A program made the position numbers and the translations under genes. Source: Nymphaea colorata (lineage: Eukaryota > Streptophyta > Magnoliopsida > Nymphaeales > Nymphaeaceae). From it: a DNA stretch of 64,000 nucleotides. Shown one piece after another: positions 1 to 9,429 of the stretch. Position 1 is the first letter of the stretch, and each line of letters starts with the position of its first letter. The stretch lies in contig NC_045139.1 of the NCBI RefSeq assembly GCF_008831285.2, forward strand, positions 20,438,412 through 20,502,411, in the 5' to 3' direction. A model generated the notes under the pieces. The model ran no database searches. It saw nothing but the letters and a program-made list of their open reading frames with translations, and was not told the DNA's origin.

Positions 1-1247
1 ACCTTTTGGATTTTAACTTTTCTTTTGGTTTTTTTTTTTTTTGGCAATTAATGACCTCAAATTACTCTTACCATGGGCACTGCCTTTGGAGTCAAAATCA
101 CTAGGTGGGCCTAAAGGATTAGGCACGGGCCAAAAGCAATAAATAAAGGAAAAACAATAAGAGAGGAAGAGGAAGGGGAAGGAGAACAAAAAACATGAGA
201 AAGGAAAAGAGAAGAAGAAGAAGAAGAAGAAGAAGAAGAAGAAGAAGAAAGGGAATAAAAAATGATATTGGGGAATTTTATGACATTTTTTTCACTTGAG
301 CACCTAGGTGGGCCAACCCAGATGAAAAGATGGCTGCTTAGATGCACTCTTGACTACATAGGTCACCACCAAAGGGTACTCAGGTTTTCAAGCTTCTATT
401 AATGTAGGTCCAACTCCTTTTCTTTATATTCTTCTTTTTCCTTCTTTTGATGGCCAGTTTCAAAAATTCCAACCACCTGTCTAACTCTGCCCTCTGACAA
501 CCATGATATTCAAAGCCCAGACCATTTAGCCAAGTAGCTTCATATTAGCTTGAATACAAGGATTATTTACTAAAATATTCAAGAAGCTTATTCATCTACT
601 CACATCAAGACAATGAAAACAGAGAAAATTATTGGGTTAAATAACAAAAAGACACAAGCAATAAATTATGGTTATTGAGTCGCATTTTGCACTAGGACTA
701 TTGCTTTAGCCCAAACCTGCACATGAAAGGCCAATGGCCTCAGGGCATTAATCTAGTGTTTGGTTCAGCATGTTTCTTTTCCGCATTATCCTATTATTGA
801 AATTTTCTGTGAGTTGGATAGTTTCCTGCATGACACTGTTTTTAGCGGAAGTTCTCAAGATGTGGCAGAAAATTGTCTATGGCAAGGAGTTGGATTACGA
901 TATCCAAAGTATTTGAACTGCTGCATACTTCTTATGTGCAGCAAAATAGTGCAGATGACAGGCTGCTTAAACTCTCTTTGCTGTTTTGTACTTTGAGCTT
1001 GGCAATTGGCTGACACTTTCTTGATGTTGTCCACGATGTTAAAACTGTGTATTATGTTGCTATTTTCTGCTCATTTTGTCTCTTTTTTTTGGACCTTTAG
1101 AGAACACTGCCATCGAGTGTGTGAAAGTAAATCTTCATGATTCGAAGCTTCCTCTTTCACATGATTTGCTAGTACGTCTTTTATAAGTAGTCAAAAGGCA
1201 AGTTCAGTATCCAGTGGGAACTCTACTGACTGACATTCACTTGTTAG
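1..1247 (+). other. Presumed long ARP2 intron, no exon recognised
   Basis: The first recognisable ARP2 exon begins at 1248 with a normal acceptor (ttgttag), and it starts in the middle of the conserved protein, so the DNA before it should be intron. I looked for the expected preceding exon (the glycine-rich nucleotide-binding loop just before VPVVDGYSF) and did not find it. The stretch holds an AAG/AGA trinucleotide run (about 211-249) and nothing else that I can name. It could also hold a rearrangement that removed the 5' half of the gene; the sequence upstream of the window would decide. Confidence 0.5.
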
Positions 1248-3044
1248 GTTCCTGTTGTGGATGGCTACTCGTTTCCGCATCTCACAAAGCGAATGAATGT
1301 AGCTGGAAGGCACATAACATCTTATCTTGTGGACCTATTGCTGCGAAGGGGGTAAGAAGCTATGTTTGGTGAGGTAGGTATATTTATGAAGCCAACTTCA
1401 TTACTCTTACACATTCTTCTCTTTTTGTTTCTCAGGTACGCAATGAATAGATCAGTTGACTTTGAAACTGTCCGAGAAATCAAGGAGAAACTCTGCTATA
1501 TAAGGTCGATTGAGACTCTTACCAAGCAAGTTGTATCTCTACTTTTTATTACCCTCCTTTTTGATTGTTAATGAAAAGAGTCTCAGCCTTCATAATAGTG
1601 GTCTACTAAATAGGAGCTTCTCTCCATTTTCTTTTTCTTGCATTGAAAATTGTTTCACCTTGTCATACTTTTGTACGATAGTCTCTTTAGTCTTTTCGTT
1701 TTTCAACACCTTCACTTCATAATTTTTCTCCACTACATGAAGAAGCTTGTTCCTTTAGAAGCCTTTTTAGTTAAAAGTGCACCTAGGCTCTAAGTGGTAG
1801 CCTCCATATCTAGGCTGAAACATGTAGGTGTACAAGCAAAAAAAAGTATATATATAAAAATCTTAGTCTTTACTCTAAAATTTAACTTATTTTGTGCCTA
1901 TTTTGTCTTCTTATATTGATTGAGATGTTTTTTTTTTCAAAATCCCCAATTTTTCCTTTTGTCCTCTTTTTTTCTCCCTTTTATTCTCTTTCCTTTGTCC
2001 CCCTTTTGCCTGTTGAGTATGCTTAGGCCCTTACTTGGCTCTTTTATGGAGTCTGCCAACTAGGCCTGCCTAGCGCTTTTACCAAAATGATTCTTCCGGT
2101 ATGTTTGCTTTCTAGTAAAACTTAATTTATGTGTCAAACATGAGAAATTTCTGGTTGTGGTGCTTTCTATACCTTTAATAGGTAGTACCCTCTCATCATT
2201 GATAGTCGTACCCTCTTAAGGTGCTCCTTAACATGAAAATGAACTCTACAACTAAATGAGTTTTTACTTGCCAAAGTTCCCTTTATAGTCTTCCGTTTGT
2301 AATTCTGTGCTGAAAAATGATCGTTTATAATTAAATAAAATTATATTGCAACTGTTGTAAGATTCATCTTCATTATTTAATTTACCTTAGTATTTCCACA
2401 GTTTACTGCTAAATCTTCCTTTTCTAGCATGGTTGCAGTTATGATTATAAACGCGAGTATCAATTGGGTTTGGAGACCACCATCCTGGTTAAGAATTACA
2501 CAGTAAGATTATTATTCATGTGCTTCCTGTTATACAATATTTTCTAAGCATATTATGTACTCTCTGGACAACAATGTTGAGGCATTTGTTATACTCATCT
2601 GAAGTTCTGTAATTTTATTCTGTAACAGCTTCCAGATGGAAGGGTCATAAAAGTTGGTACAGAACGTTTCCAAGCACCTGAAGCTCTTTTCACTCCAGTT
2701 AGTCTGCTTGTCTCTTTCCTTGTTCTGTCATGTTGCATTTTTGTCGTAACAATACCATGGGTTTGCTGGTAATTATATTTCGATGTGATGTCAATTTGTT
2801 TACTTGTCAGGAACTTATAGATGTTGAAGGCGATGGTATTGCTGATATGGTATTTCACTGTATACAAGAGATGGACATTGACAACCGTATGCTGGTAGAG
2901 AGTTCTATTCTTTGATTATACCCCTGCTGTGACGGTAACATGTTAATAATTCATACCATGTTTATTTATCAACTAGTGCCCATTAGTTTTCTATTGGACA
3001 GTGCTTTAACGATTAGGATCCTCTGGAAGAATCTACAGTACTAA

Positions 3045-3083
<39 letters not shown>

Positions 3084-5055
3084 TATGAATTTACCACGAC
3101 TTTACTGTAGTAAATCTGATCCACATAATGTGTGCTGGCAGTATTTGTTGAGATTACTTTCTTGTCAATATTTGTTAAAGATACTCTCCTAGATTGGTTA
3201 ACTTAAAGCCACGAGATTTTTAGACATCACATTGTGGTGAATTTGTGCGTGGTAAATTATTAACCATAGCATAGCACCAGTAGCACCAGTGATATTTGAA
3301 ATAAATTGCTTTCACGTGACACAATGTTGTTTTCATCGTTATGAGTATTTTCACTATTATTTCTTGCGAAATATGTTAACACCATAGCTGGGGTTTGATA
3401 GTTTCACACTAGGGGAACACAACACGTATCTGATATTTTTTGGATCTATTTTTGGTATTTTATGTTTATTAATTTATATTTGAAGAATGTAAACAATGAA
3501 TATATATATTTGTTTGCTTGATGTTATTTTCTGTGTGTGTGCGCGTGTGTCTCTGTATATTCAAAAGCTGGGCACATAATAGAGTTGCAGATAAAGTATT
3601 AAATTAACTTAGATGTGTATCTAGGAATTGGTGTTATCAACTTCAAGATATATCTCAGGCTCCCAGGCTTGCTCCCATATCCCCTGAAAGAGTTAAAGGT
3701 TTTATGATAAAAGCATACTTAAAATTGGCTTTCTTTCATTTAACCGATTGTTTTCTTCATTTAAATGAAGAAATCCAAACTTAATCATGTTTTTGTTGTA
3801 CTACTAAGTGGCTAGCGCATGTTTCTAAGATTTTCATAAAAGACCAGTTATCCTTTTAGGCTTCACGGTTGACTTTGATACGCCAGAAGCTCATCTTCAA
3901 ATATTCTACTATTTGGTACCTTGGATAACAAAATGCGACATCAGAAACAAAGTCGGATTAGGAATTCATGCTACCATCATAAAAGCATACATCACCAATT
4001 TCCTTTTTTTTTTTTTATTTGTGCAGCTTTACCGGAGCATTGTTCTTAGCGGAGGAAGTACCATGTATCCTGGGTTGCCTAGTCGGTAATGAATGAAACT
4101 ATCCAGCTAGTCAATATTAAGCGAACATATGATGCTAGTAACTCAGTTGTTTCCTGAGTGGAAATCTGGCAACACTGATATGTGTTAACCTTATTATTTG
4201 GTGCTACTTGAGATGCACCAACCAATCAAGGGATGATGCAAAAGAAAGAGATGGGTGAGCTTAAATGCCTTGCCAAGACCGTATCATTGGTACAAATTGG
4301 TAAAATTGCTTTATCTTCATTTAAGCACATCCCTCAGGAGTAATCCTAGATTGATCTGGAGTGCCTTGTTAGCTAACAAAACATGATGAAGAATTTGGGG
4401 TTGCTGCCCTTCATTCATCTGTTGAAACAATACTGTATCTCCGAGAAAGAAAAGGTGGAGGGCTGAACCCTCGTCAGGCTTGCATCTCAAAAACACACTA
4501 TACTGAGTTCTTCTCTATTTCTCTCTTTCGGCAACGTGAGATGTTCTCTAATAAGTGGGTGATCAATTGTGCAGCTTGGAGAAAGAGATACTAGAGCGGT
4601 ATGTGGAACACGTCTTGAAAGGAAATAGGGATGGTTTGAAGGTCTCTTTATCTCTCTCTCACGCATACACACATCCATTTTTCTATTTGCATGGTTGAAG
4701 TGGACTGTATTGTGCTGGCAGAAGCTAAGGCTGAAAATAGAGGACCCCCCAAGAAGAAAGCACCTGGTCTATCTGGGAGGCGCAGTACTTGCAAGCATAA
4801 TGAAGGTATGATCTGTTCAATACTGCGGTTTAAATATCTGAAACAGGAGGCATTGTACGCCCCTTCATGTGAGAAGCCTCGCAGATTGACCGCTGATTAG
4901 ATTATTGGGCTATCTTTATTAACTTCTGGAATGGACATCGCTTCACTCAAGTTTTTGTGATTTTTCAATAATGTTTGTAGACGGCTCCCGAGCTCTGGAT
5001 CACTAAAGAGGATTACCAGGAAGAAGGTATCGCATGCTTAAGAAAGCTGGGTTGA
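1248..5055 (+). CDS. ARP2: Actin-related protein 2 (ARP2), 3' nine coding exons
   Basis: ARP2 is a subunit of the ARP2/3 complex, which nucleates branched actin filaments in the cytoplasm; in plants it acts with SCAR/WAVE in cell shape. Exons read by eye: 1248-1351, 1436-1504, 2439-2502, 2629-2697, 2811-2894, 4027-4085, 4575-4641, 4722-4805, 4981-5055. All junctions are GT/AG and the phases join without a break, giving 224 residues and a TGA stop. Diagnostic stretches in order are [116 protein letters not shown] and [15 protein letters not shown]. These correspond to roughly residues 165-389 of the usual 389-residue plant protein. The N-terminal half is not in the window. No stop or frameshift is seen, so the visible part looks functional. 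Identity is by recall of the family, not by alignment. Confidence 0.93.
3043..3083. repeat. (CT)n(CA)n microsatellite in ARP2 intron
   Basis: A compound dinucleotide run, CT repeats followed directly by CA repeats, lies in the 1.1-kb intron between the fifth and sixth visible ARP2 exons. A second short GT/GC-rich run is near 3532-3552. Confidence 0.85.
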
Positions 5056-5817
5056 GCCGTAGATGCCACCGCAAATATTTTTCATGCCGTGGAGTTTGAA
5101 GAGGAATGAGAGATTTCCTTGTAGAGATTGATCATTCGAGTGTCCTCATGGTGGTCACAGTTTATGAAAGCCCTGGAAGGCTCCAGAAAAAGCTCACGTG
5201 GAAAGAGTCAAATCAATTTGCAGACAAGAGATTTGTTATTCCTCTTTATTGTTCTGTATCCGTGGCGATCTAATTTCCTGTCAAAGCGAGCAAATGAATA
5301 TGCACCCAAAAGTTGCCTTTCTCATTGCGTATTTATCCCAAAAAAAAAAAAAGTTTAAATTGAATTAATGGTCGGTGAGAACAAGGTAGAGCGCCACCAG
5401 CAGACAAGGCTGGCGCGAACGATGACCTGAACTACGTTTATTTTTCGTGGAACTTCTGGATCTCTTTCTTGAGTGTCGAGATGATCAGACATCTTACACA
5501 AGTTTATTTATCAATTTTAGCAGAATAGGAAACAGATTTTCTTTCCTTCCCCTTTTGCTGCTATCTGAAATGGGGCATAACCAGAAAAGAGTGGATGCCT
5601 TTTTTATTTTAGATACTCTTTGAAACAATCAAACAGTACGAGAAACCAACATATACAAGACGTTACAGAACGGAATTTCGCCATTAGAAAAGTAGAAGGA
5701 AGGGCAATTTGATAGCCTTTTTTACAGTGTTGGTGTAAGAAACAAAAATGTCGGCACGTCACAAAAGAAAAGAAAAGATTGCACGTCATTAGAATACCAA
5801 ATGCGTTTGTGCGACGG
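5056..5817. other. Intergenic region and 3' UTRs between ARP2 and the BAG gene
   Basis: The two genes converge here. The ARP2 3' UTR probably runs some 200-300 bases past the stop; an A-rich run lies at about 5339-5353. The BAG gene's 3' end enters from the other side. I see no further ORF with family resemblance. Confidence 0.5.
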
Positions 5818-7062
5818 TTATGGCGTCCGTGTCCTGGCGAGGTTGACCGCTAGCTTCTGCTTCTTCTTCTTTTTCTTCTTCAGTTCCTGTTGTCTCGCGG
5901 TCTTCTCCAGCTGATCCACACGCTCCGCCAGCGAGCTCATCAGCCGGCTCTGCACTATATTCCTCTCGCACAGCTCGGCGACGAGGCTCCTTAGCCTCTT
6001 GTTCTCCGCCATCACCAACTCGATCGCCCTCTCGACACCCGTTATCTGGTCTCCCTGAGAAGCCAGGTCTCCTCTGGGCTTCACTGTGCTCTCGATGACT
6101 TGGATCTCCATTGCTTCCTTCGTCTCCCCGTCCTCCTCTGCGTGAACACATTTGGGGACTTCAATGCTTTCCGCATTGTGCACGGGTTCTACAGTTTTCT
6201 CCACGCCTTGCGGTGACGATTCCTCGTTCTCTGTGAAAGTTCTCTTCCCGGGCCTCTCTTTTCCATCGTTTTCTAGGATTTCTTCTTCCATGAGATCGTT
6301 GCAGCATTGTTGAAGACCTTCCCGACGTGGAGATGCCTCGACGAGATTTGCTTCAGCTAGGTTTCCCTCCGCAAGATTGAGGCCAACATCGTCGCGAACT
6401 GGAACTGGGCAAGCCTCCTCCATCGTGCCTCCGGCACCGCATGCATCTACGTGCTCCGGCACGTTTAGGGTTTCATCGGCGCCGTCTTCACAGGTACAAC
6501 CTCCGCTTGATCCATCTCCGTCCGCGTCCCGTACCTCCTCAGCCTCCGTCTCCCGCGAAGGTATTAGGTCCACCGCCTCCTGCAAGGCGATCACCCTCCG
6601 GGTCGCGGCCTTCCGGAGGTCCCTCACACCGGGATCGACCCCGCGAACCGAGTCGAGCTGTAAAAGCAGAGACATGAGTGACTCGTTCATCCTCAACCTC
6701 TCTTTCGGATCATCGCGGAGGAGGTTTCTCATCTCCCTTTCCGATATCGCCTGCCCCAACCGGTCTGCTTCCGCCGAGGCTCGAGCGATCTTCCGGACGT
6801 TCTTCCGCACCACGTAGCCCTTGAACGCGCTCTGAATCATCACGGCCGCGGCCAACCTCTGACTCTCGTTGGCGACGAAGTGGACGGGAATGGAGACGAC
6901 CTTTGGCGACATGGTTGTCGCGGACCTGACCGGTACGCTCCTTGCCGCGGGGCTGTAGTACGGGGACACAGCCGGGCTCCTCCAGGGCTTCCTGAAATGC
7001 GTGCTCTCCATAGGCGATGACGATGCTCTCAGTCGAGGACCTCGGCAAGTTGGGAAAGCCAA
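5818..7062 (-). CDS. BAG-family co-chaperone with IQ motif, BAG6-like
   Basis: The BAG domain binds the ATPase domain of Hsp70 and stimulates nucleotide exchange; plant BAG5/6-type members also carry a calmodulin-binding IQ motif beside it. In this 414-residue single-exon ORF, PKVVSIPVHFV (about 53-63) precedes an IQ motif, MIQSAFKGYVVRK (75-87), and a helical BAG domain (about 88-168: ISEREMRNLLRDDPKERLRM, then LMSLLLQLDSVRGVDP). An acidic, low-complexity middle (170-340) follows, then a C-terminal coiled coil with AENKRLRSLVAELCERN and a poly-lysine patch. The conserved IQ arginine is lysine (FKG). This domain order recalls Arabidopsis BAG6, which is much longer (about 1040 residues), so this is a short form or paralogue. 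A start at 7011 (MESTHFRKPW) is equally plausible. The promoter carries a heat-shock element and TATA box. The exact subgroup is not settled by eye. Confidence 0.85.
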   Translation of the reverse strand: MAFPTCRGPRLRASSSPMESTHFRKPWRSPAVSPYYSPAARSVPVRSATTMSPKVVSIPVHFVANESQRLAAAVMIQSAFKGYVVRKNVRKIARASAEADRLGQAISEREMRNLLRDDPKERLRMNESLMSLLLQLDSVRGVDPGVRDLRKAATRRVIALQEAVDLIPSRETEAEEVRDADGDGSSGGCTCEDGADETLNVPEHVDACGAGGTMEEACPVPVRDDVGLNLAEGNLAEANLVEASPRREGLQQCCNDLMEEEILENDGKERPGKRTFTENEESSPQGVEKTVEPVHNAESIEVPKCVHAEEDGETKEAMEIQVIESTVKPRGDLASQGDQITGVERAIELVMAENKRLRSLVAELCERNIVQSRLMSSLAERVDQLEKTARQQELKKKKKKKQKLAVNLARTRTP

Positions 7063-7153
7063 TAAATCTCTGGGCTTGTGCTTTCAAGAAAATGGAAAGT
7101 CGTCAGAAATTGTTGATATTTTTCTTGCGTTCACTGGTCAAGGTGTTTGCACG

Positions 7154-7161
7154 CTTATATA
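7154..7161 (-). promoter_or_regulatory. TATA box of the BAG gene
   Basis: On the minus strand this reads TATATAAG. It lies 92 bases upstream of the ATG at 7062 and 143 upstream of the alternative ATG at 7011, a normal distance for a plant 5' UTR of about 60-115 bases. Confidence 0.65.
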
Positions 7162-7184
7162 GAAGGGCGAGAGGGGGGAGCTCC

Positions 7185-7199
7185 CGAAAGTTCTGGAAT
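7185..7199 (-). promoter_or_regulatory. Perfect three-unit heat-shock element
   Basis: The plus strand reads cGAAagTTCtgGAAt, three alternating nGAAn units, which is the consensus site for a heat-shock factor trimer. It is 24 bases upstream of the TATA box of the BAG gene. Further TTC-type half sites follow at about 7210-7240 (gcTTCcgGAt, gcTTCtcGAc, gcTTCtaGAt), which are imperfect. Heat-shock-factor control of plant BAG6 is known from Arabidopsis; here it is inferred from the sites. Confidence 0.7.
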
Positions 7200-7696
7200 T
7201 TGCAACGGCTTCCGGATGCTTCTCGACAGTTGCTTCTAGATGCCTCCATTTTCCCTACGAAATTGCAGAAGTTGCTATCGAAGCAATGGTTTCTCTCTCC
7301 TCCTTCCACGTTGAAATATATGATTCTGCAAATGACTTTTACAAAAGGCCCCGTCTTTAACCGGATAACAAAAATAAGCTGCGCGTTTTGACCATTTTTC
7401 ACTTAATCGCCTGCCTGTTATTCATTTTCTCGTGGTGGACGGTTAAATAAAGCACCGAAAAATATTTCAACATTTATTCGGAGATTACCCTCCTCAAAGG
7501 AGACGTGTTCTTAAAATAGGGCAGTTAACTTGCCGGAGATGATGACGGAGATATGTTCCCAACCAGCAATGCAATTTTGGGATTTGAGTCTCCAAGTACT
7601 CGGTTCCCTTTATTGCCAAACAGCCCCTTGACTCGGACTCGAACTCGAATGCCAAATCACATGTCCAAGTTAATTTTACATCATCACCTTTGGTTA
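7200..7696. other. Intergenic, BAG upstream region
   Basis: Contains the distal BAG promoter. I see no ORF with coding character and no repeat until the hAT target duplication at 7697. Confidence 0.4.
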
Positions 7697-7704
7697 GTCT
7701 CGCC

Positions 7705-8344
7705 TAAGGCTGGGCATCGGGTCGGGCCGGGCCAGCCCGGTCCGTAAAAATTGATAAAAGTTAAGCCCGTTAATGTTATCGAGTCGGCCCGGTTATAAAT
7801 GGGCCGGGCCGATGAAGTATCGGGCCTTGGGCTTGAGATTGTGCCCGAGGCCCGAGCCGGGCCGTTGAAGTATCCGGCCTTGGGCTTGAGATTGTGCCAG
7901 AGGCCCGGCACGGCCAGGCCCAATTATCCGCCCGGGTTTGGCCTCCTGCAGGCTGTAGGGTCTCCACTTTTCAAGTTTTCTCATCTTTTTTCGGTTGTCG
8001 TAGAGCCGTTGGTGATGGGCAACAGGCAGGACTGGAGGAGGTGTTCAACGACAGTGAGCGAGGTCATGGCGTCGGCTGGGGGGGGGGGGGGGGGGGGAAT
8101 GAAAGGAAAGTATGAAAAACACATTCAAAAGAAGTGAAAATCGAAAACCCTAACATAAGTAAAGGGGCAAAAAAAGAAGTTTTTTTTTTTTTAATTACGG
8201 GCTTGTCGGGCCGTCGTCGAACGTTGGATCAAGCCCGGGCCCGATAAAATCTGGCCCGTTAAGGATTTTTCAAGGCCTGGGCCAGGCCCGAGTCGGGCCG
8301 GGTACCGGGTACCCGGCGGTGGCCCGGCCCGGTGCCCAGGCTTA
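7705..8344. mobile_element. Non-autonomous hAT-type element, GGGCCGGGCC family, copy 1
   Basis: The ends are inverted: the left reads taaggctgggcatcgggtcg and the right reads the reverse complement of taagcctgggcaccgggccg. It is flanked by 8-bp near-identical duplications, GTCTCGCC (7697-7704) and ATCTCGCC (8345-8352), the size made by hAT transposases. Subterminal DNA is full of GGGCC/GGCCC motifs in both orientations, including a roughly 50-bp direct repeat (ttgggcttgagattgtgcc twice, near 7826 and 7879). No transposase is encoded in its 640 bp. A 20-base G run (8078-8097) lies inside. The same termini occur at 22683-23605. Confidence 0.8.
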
Positions 8345-8352
8345 ATCTCGCC

Positions 8353-9243
8353 TAACCTTTATCAAAATGTGGCTAACCTCAACAAGGAAAGTCGGCGAAC
8401 TCAATGTAGTGTTGGTTCTGGTCATGATAAAGATTGGTAAAATGAGGTCAGTTATTCTCCTTAGGCGATGGCCATCATCGATGAGCATAGGCGCCGAATC
8501 CCGAAGTTGAGCAGGGATCATCTTGTAGTATATATTAAAACACTGCAGAATGAATGGTCATCTCCAACTGATGCAAAGTGAAGAGTTCGATATAGTAAAC
8601 AGCTGAAAGAATGGAGGGTTGCAACTGTTCAACCCTTCAACAGGTTAATTCCAACATTCTTTTACTTGACTCGTATGGCAAACAAGGATGCACTATGCAA
8701 TAGACAGACTTAAGAGGTCGTTTCAATACATTGAAACACTACATAATGGAACAGACATGTTCTGTTTAGATGAAGTCGACACAAACATCAGACAGTTGAA
8801 ACAGACAGGACAAAGAACAAGGGGTATAAAGGTCGAAGCGTGTAAACCACGGGACAGCCCCTCGAGGAACTCGTTCACTCCCCTGCAAGCTCACCCCCGA
8901 CCTTGAGCCCTCGCCCTTTCTTTTTGTCTCTTCTCCTTCGTCTCCGCCCCGCCTCGTCGCCCTTTCTCTTTCTCTCTTCTCCTTCGTCTCCATCCCGCCT
9001 CCCCCTTTGTCTCCCTCTCCTTCTCCTCCCTCTCCACCCTTTTTCTTTTCTCTCATTGTTGTGTTGTTTCTCTCCCTTTCCCGTCTTTCCAGACCCTCTC
9101 TCCCTTTCCCCTCTTTCCAGACCCTCTCTCCCTTTCCCTTTCCTCACTCTCTCTCTCCCATTCTCTTGCCTCCGGCACAACATCTCACTCTCTCATGTGC
9201 TGGGAAGGTTTATTCCTCTTCCTCAACTCTCGAACTGGCCCTA
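8353..9243. other. Intergenic with CT-rich tract
   Basis: From 8880 to about 9175 the plus strand is almost entirely C and T (tct/ccctttc repeats), a polypyrimidine tract that yields long but meaningless ORFs on both strands. The part before it (8353-8880) holds a 38-codon ORF at 8465-8581 without recognised homology. Confidence 0.5.
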
Positions 9244-9414
9244 ATGGCGAAGAAGGGCAGGCAATTCATCGGTATTGGCTTGGGTTTGAAGGAAACAAAC
9301 TGCATTCCATCCACCATGAACATCTGTGATGTCGGCAACCTCCACCAGCTGTTGGAAACCATAAAAAGGATTTTGATCAAGTCAAGGCTTAGAGAGAGAG
9401 AGAGAGAGAGATAG
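9244..9414 (+). CDS. Short unrecognised ORF beside the LINE insertion
   Basis: This 57-codon ORF begins MAKKGRQFIGIGLGLKETN directly after the CT-rich tract, which resembles a plant 5' leader, and looks protein-like until about residue 47, where it runs into an AG microsatellite (RERERER) and stops. The antisense LINE starts right after it. It could be the first exon of a gene broken by the LINE, or a chance ORF. No domain is recognised and no donor splice site is obvious at its end. Confidence 0.25.
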   Translation: MAKKGRQFIGIGLGLKETNCIPSTMNICDVGNLHQLLETIKRILIKSRLRERERER

Positions 9415-9429
9415 CTGAGAGATAGCTGA

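Noticed and set aside
6377-6817. 146-codon plus-strand ORF
   Set aside because: Antisense shadow of the BAG gene.
8766-9183. Long arginine/glutamate/glycine-rich ORFs on the minus strand and serine/proline ORFs on the plus strand
   Set aside because: They are translations of a pyrimidine-rich simple repeat and occur in several overlapping frames.
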